Source: Bacteroidota bacterium
GTDB taxonomy: Bacteria; Bacteroidota; Bacteroidia; Flavobacteriales; Crocinitomicaceae
Assembly (NCBI GenBank): GCA_029558435.1
Contig: JAKQEZ010000667.1
Span: 1 to 26,880 of the forward strand
DNA: 26,880 nt
Direction: 5' to 3'
The notes below the pieces were generated by a model. The model searched no databases, was not told the origin of the DNA, and was given only the letters and a program-made list of their open reading frames with translations. Of this stretch, positions 24,254 through 26,880 are shown piece by piece. Made by a program: the position numbers and the translations under genes. Position 1 is the stretch's first letter, and each line of letters begins with the position of its first letter.

Positions 24254-25543
24254 TCACATTCTTACTACAATTCCAGAATATTCTTTTGGTTCACCTGGTT
24301 CTGGATGAGCAAGCACCACTTTCCAAGCAAATGATTTATTTTCATCTACCATTTGGCGGGTGTTGATATCAATTCCGTCCCAACCATCAATAGAAGTAGT
24401 TTCAAACACTACATTTCCAGTTCTTGGTTCGTAAATCGTCATTTTAAATTCTGTATTTCTTACCGTTAAAGCATAAGGGATGAATTTATTTTTACGGCTA
24501 TCGGCACTTTTTGGCATAAATGCAGTTGGAGCTAATAAGTTGTAATTTTCATTAATGCTCACTTGTTTTTTAACTGTAGCAACACAGCCATCTACATTTT
24601 TAGCCGACAAAGAAATGGTGTATTCTCCTTGTTTGTAGAAATGTGCAGTTGCTGTTTCTCCGTATTGTTTGGTTGATTGACCTTCAAAACTCCATACAAA
24701 ATTAGAAGCATCTGCATACGTTTTAAGAGGAATAGAAGGAATACCATTTTCGTATTTTACTTCTTCGTTGATTTCAAAATCCAATTTTGGAGCATCTTTT
24801 ACAACAATGGTGCGTTTTTGATTTTTAGAGGCAATGGTATATGTTCCACTTTCGGTTGGATTAAATTTCACCGATTGATTGGCTGCAACTGTTTGTTCAT
24901 TTCCAGATGGGCTGATGATGGTCAACGGGAATGCATTTTTATTTTTAAGTTGCTCACTTTCACCCAAACACAAATCATTTAATTCGTTAAATAAATTTGC
25001 AGGAGTTGAAGGTTCAACTGCCAACATTTTATCATTGGTAGTGTTGTTTTGTTCTGGAGTTTTAACAATTGGATTGTATGATGTGTTTTTTTCGTTTGTT
25101 TCTACTTCCGTTTTTGTAGTTGAAGTTGCATTTCTTTGAGTTGCATTGTTGGAAACAACAGTTGAATTTATTTCTTTATTAGATTCATCCAGTGAATTTA
25201 TCGCATTCGAAGTTGAAGTTGTTTTTGTTTCAACTTGTTTGGATGTATTTTCTTCGTTATTTGAAGGGGCAACTGTTTGTGTTGTATTTTGCGCCGTTGT
25301 TGTAGGATTAACAACTTCTGTTGAGGTAGAATTGTTCATCACGGCATAAATCAAAGCAGACGATGCAACTACGGCAGCAGAAATTCCTCCTATCCATTTT
25401 AAAGAAGAGCCAGATGCTGGTTTGGTAGCAGGTTGCATAGCATCGAGTTTGCTATTGAGAGCTTCCCAAGCTTTTGGATTGTAGGGCATTTCATACTTAT
25501 CCAATGCATCTTTAAAATTTTGTTCCAAGTTACTTTTCATCAT
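24254..25543 (-). CDS. Probable transmembrane anti-sigma factor with PKD-like and CHU_C-like domains
   Basis: A 429-residue protein encoded directly after an ECF sigma gene, its ATG overlapping the sigma stop (ATGA). Residues 1-44 are a short cytoplasmic segment (NFKDALDKYEMPYNPKAWEALNSKL...) suited to sigma binding. One membrane span follows (LKWIGGISAAVVASSALIYA, about 48-67), then a Thr/Asn/Ser-rich linker to about residue 165. The outer part contains an Ig-like segment (AFPLTIISPSGNEQTVAANQ), a PKD-like domain (SNFVWSFEGQ, HFYKQGEYTISLSAKNVDGC) and a C-terminal domain like the gliding-motility/CHU_C sorting domain: LLAPTAFMPKSADSRKNKFI, KMTIYEPRTGNVVFET, GWDGIDI, YSGIVVRM. The usual NGDGxND and RWG signatures are degraded. 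No classical anti-sigma (FecR or zinc ASD) motif is seen, so the role is inferred from topology and gene pairing. Confidence 0.75.
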   Translation of the reverse strand: MMKSNLEQNFKDALDKYEMPYNPKAWEALNSKLDAMQPATKPASGSSLKWIGGISAAVVASSALIYAVMNNSTSTEVVNPTTTAQNTTQTVAPSNNEENTSKQVETKTTSTSNAINSLDESNKEINSTVVSNNATQRNATSTTKTEVETNEKNTSYNPIVKTPEQNNTTNDKMLAVEPSTPANLFNELNDLCLGESEQLKNKNAFPLTIISPSGNEQTVAANQSVKFNPTESGTYTIASKNQKRTIVVKDAPKLDFEINEEVKYENGIPSIPLKTYADASNFVWSFEGQSTKQYGETATAHFYKQGEYTISLSAKNVDGCVATVKKQVSINENYNLLAPTAFMPKSADSRKNKFIPYALTVRNTEFKMTIYEPRTGNVVFETTSIDGWDGIDINTRQMVDENKSFAWKVVLAHPEPGEPKEYSGIVVRM

Positions 25544-26112
25544 TGTTGTATTTTGGTAAACCTTTCCATTAATATGGCTTTTAAATTCGCTTTTGCCTTT
25601 GCTAAATTAGATTTAGAAGTTCCCTCAGAAATGCCTAATTTTTCGGCAATGTCTTTATGTGAAAATTCTTCTAAAACAAAGAGATTGAAAACTGCTCGGT
25701 AAGCTGGAGAAAGTTCTTGAATTGCTTCAAGGGCCATTTCGCCTTTTAACGAGAGGTGATCAAAATCTTCTTTTTCTACAACTGGATCTATGGTAGCATA
25801 CACAAAATCGGTATCTTCTCCCGATAGAAGCGGGTCTTTTTTTGATTTTCGGATAAAATCAATTGCGGTGTTTGCAACAATTCTACGCGACCAACCATCA
25901 AAGGAGCCCTTAAAGTCGTAGGCATCTAATTTTTCAAAGATCTTAATAAACGCATTTTGTAAAACTTCTTCTGCAGTGTCTCTATCTTTTATATAGCGTA
26001 GAGTTACCACAATTAGTTTTCCATAATAAAGTTGAAATAGTTGTTCTTGTGAACGCCTGTCGTTTCTCAAACAACCTTCAATGACTTTATTTATGTCCAC
26101 ACGTTTCTCCAC
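25540..26112 (-). CDS. ECF-type RNA polymerase sigma factor
   Basis: A 190-residue sigma-70 family factor with only regions 2 and 4. Region 2 is RRSQEQLFQLYYGKLIVVTL through DTAEEVLQNAFIKIFEKLDA, ending in GWSRRIVANTAIDFIRK; region 4 is LSPAYRAVFNLFVLEEFSHK then DIAEKLGISEGTSKSNLAKA, a clear helix-turn-helix. The start is a GTG at 26112; a second in-frame GTG at 26100, preceded by GGAG, would give MDINKVIEGC, a common beginning for this group, so the true start is uncertain by four residues. The stop overlaps the downstream transmembrane protein's ATG by four bases, indicating translational coupling and a sigma/anti-sigma pair. No consensus TAnnTTTG promoter is seen upstream, which could mean autoregulated expression. 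Target genes unknown. Confidence 0.93.
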   Translation of the reverse strand: MEKRVDINKVIEGCLRNDRRSQEQLFQLYYGKLIVVTLRYIKDRDTAEEVLQNAFIKIFEKLDAYDFKGSFDGWSRRIVANTAIDFIRKSKKDPLLSGEDTDFVYATIDPVVEKEDFDHLSLKGEMALEAIQELSPAYRAVFNLFVLEEFSHKDIAEKLGISEGTSKSNLAKAKANLKAILMERFTKIQQ

Positions 26113-26240
26113 TTGCGTTATTCAGTTTTATGACGAATTATTTTTTCTAGGGTTGCCTTTTTAGTTATTAAATGCTAAAATTTGGGTTTAAAATACATTT
26201 TTTTTGCAATTGCAGGATAAACTGTTAAAAAAAAATACCT

Positions 26241-26248
26241 TATTTTTG
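26241..26248 (+). promoter_or_regulatory. Promoter -7 element of ndk
   Basis: TATTTTTG matches TAnnTTTG exactly and is followed by GCAC, a frequent continuation in strong Bacteroidota promoters. The leader would be about 28 bases. A -33 element at standard spacing is not evident. Confidence 0.6.
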
Positions 26249-26281
26249 CACTCGATTTTAAAAGTAAAAGAATAAAAGAAT

Positions 26282-26701
26282 ATGGCAACAAACAGAACGT
26301 TTACAATGATTAAACCAGATGCAGTAGAAAATGGTTATATCGGAAAAATTTTGGATATGATTACTGGTGCTGGTTTTCAAATCAAAGCAATGAAATATAC
26401 ACGTTTGACAGAAGAGCAAGCAAAAAAATTCTATGAAGTGCACGCTGAGCGTCCATTTTATGGTGAATTGGTTGAATACATGTGTTCAGGACCAATTGTA
26501 GCAGCTATTTTGGAAAAAGATAACGCAGTTGCAGATTTCCGTACGTTAATTGGTGCTACTGATCCAGCAGAAGCTGCAGAAGGTACTATTCGTAAATATT
26601 ATGCTGAATCAAAAGGTAGAAATGCTGTTCATGGTTCAGATTCAGATGAAAATGCAGAAATTGAAGGTAAATTCCACTTCGCAAGCTCTGAAATTTTCTA
26701 A
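26282..26701 (+). CDS. ndk: Nucleoside diphosphate kinase
   Basis: Transfers the terminal phosphate of ATP to nucleoside diphosphates through a phospho-histidine intermediate, balancing nucleotide pools. The 139-residue protein is of normal length and opens with the family signature [19 protein letters not shown]. It has the [16 protein letters not shown] stretch and the active site [13 protein letters not shown] with the catalytic His at residue 117. It stands alone, with a promoter upstream and a terminator downstream. Confidence 0.98.
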   Translation: MATNRTFTMIKPDAVENGYIGKILDMITGAGFQIKAMKYTRLTEEQAKKFYEVHAERPFYGELVEYMCSGPIVAAILEKDNAVADFRTLIGATDPAEAAEGTIRKYYAESKGRNAVHGSDSDENAEIEGKFHFASSEIF

Positions 26702-26745
26702 TAATTGAATTTTTTTGAAATGAAAAAGGTTGTCGAAAGGCCACG

Positions 26746-26775
26746 AATGGTCGGAAGAAATTCCGGCCATTTTTT
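26746..26775 (+). terminator. Intrinsic terminator of ndk
   Basis: AATGGTCGGAA (26746-26756) pairs with TTCCGGCCATT (26761-26771), an 11-bp stem with one G-U pair and a GAAA tetraloop, followed by a T-run. Confidence 0.85.
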
Positions 26776-26832
26776 ATGTTTTAAAAAATAGCTTTGGATC
26801 ACCGCCGCATTGTACAACTATTAAAGCGATTG

Positions 26833-26880
26833 TTAGGTTTCTGATTTCCATTGCAAATCGTCTTTTAGCTGTTTTGTATC
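26833..26880 (-). CDS. Possible C-terminal end of a gene entering from the right
   Basis: Read on the minus strand from the window edge, one frame gives DTKQLKDDLQWKSET and then a TAA at 26835-26833. The hydrophilic, Lys/Asp-rich composition suits the tail of a real protein, but 15 residues cannot establish it, and another frame stays open to about 26774. A TAGCTTTG on the plus strand (26789-26796) could alternatively be the -7 element of a gene starting to the right. Confidence 0.25.
   Translation of the reverse strand, partial: DTKQLKDDLQWKSET

Noticed and set aside
24254..25543. Transmembrane partner of the sigma considered as a secreted adhesin exported by the type IX system
   Set aside because: It has no cleavable signal peptide at its N-terminus; a 45-residue cytoplasmic segment precedes the only membrane span, and it is translationally coupled to a sigma factor.

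Overview
The window reads as chromosomal DNA of a low-GC member of the Bacteroidota, most likely order Flavobacteriales; the genus cannot be named from sequence alone. Evidence: many genes are preceded by the Bacteroidota promoter -7 element TAnnTTTG, often with a TTG/TTTG element about 15-22 bases upstream; Shine-Dalgarno sites are mostly absent; and the gene set includes BshC (bacillithiol synthesis), a split methylmalonyl-CoA mutase, a CHU_C/gliding-type C-terminal domain and signal-peptide-bearing M1 and M13 peptidases.

Layout. 1-3.5 kb: a 2-Cys peroxiredoxin (-), a toxin-first RelE/HigB-like toxin plus XRE antitoxin pair (+) with a palindrome inside its promoter, then alanine dehydrogenase translationally coupled to a stand-alone HsdR-N-type PD-(D/E)xK protein (+). 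3.5-5.7 kb: an Old Yellow Enzyme family flavoprotein with an AraC regulator upstream of it (both -). 5.75-6.0 kb: a cluster of degenerate ~54-bp repeats. 6.0-8.6 kb: a WD40 protein (-) and bshC (+) on divergent promoters. 8.7-13.9 kb: a surface-polysaccharide patch (+) with a Wzm-type ABC permease lacking its ATPase in the window, a G8 tract in the gap after it, a 953-residue membrane protein of GT-C-like appearance and a family-9 glycosyltransferase; the last two are visibly more A+T-rich than their neighbours. 14.0-20.0 kb (-): an M1 aminopeptidase, a secreted protein of unknown function and the mutA-mutB operon. 20.2-23.7 kb (+): a small secreted Lys/Glu-rich protein, a family-4 glycosyltransferase and an M13 lipoprotein peptidase. 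23.8-26.1 kb (-): a DUF454 membrane protein and an ECF sigma/anti-sigma operon whose anti-sigma carries PKD-like and CHU_C-like domains. 26.3 kb: nucleoside diphosphate kinase (+).

Most of this is housekeeping or envelope biology. The items most worth a second look are the sigma/anti-sigma pair with a sorting-type C-terminal domain, the 54-bp repeat cluster, the polysaccharide patch (orphan permease, G8 tract, GT9 lacking the usual Asp), the likely leaderless bshC, and two genes that begin immediately after intrinsic terminators. No rRNA, tRNA, CRISPR array, insertion sequence or prophage was seen. No clear, wholly new multi-gene system could be demonstrated.
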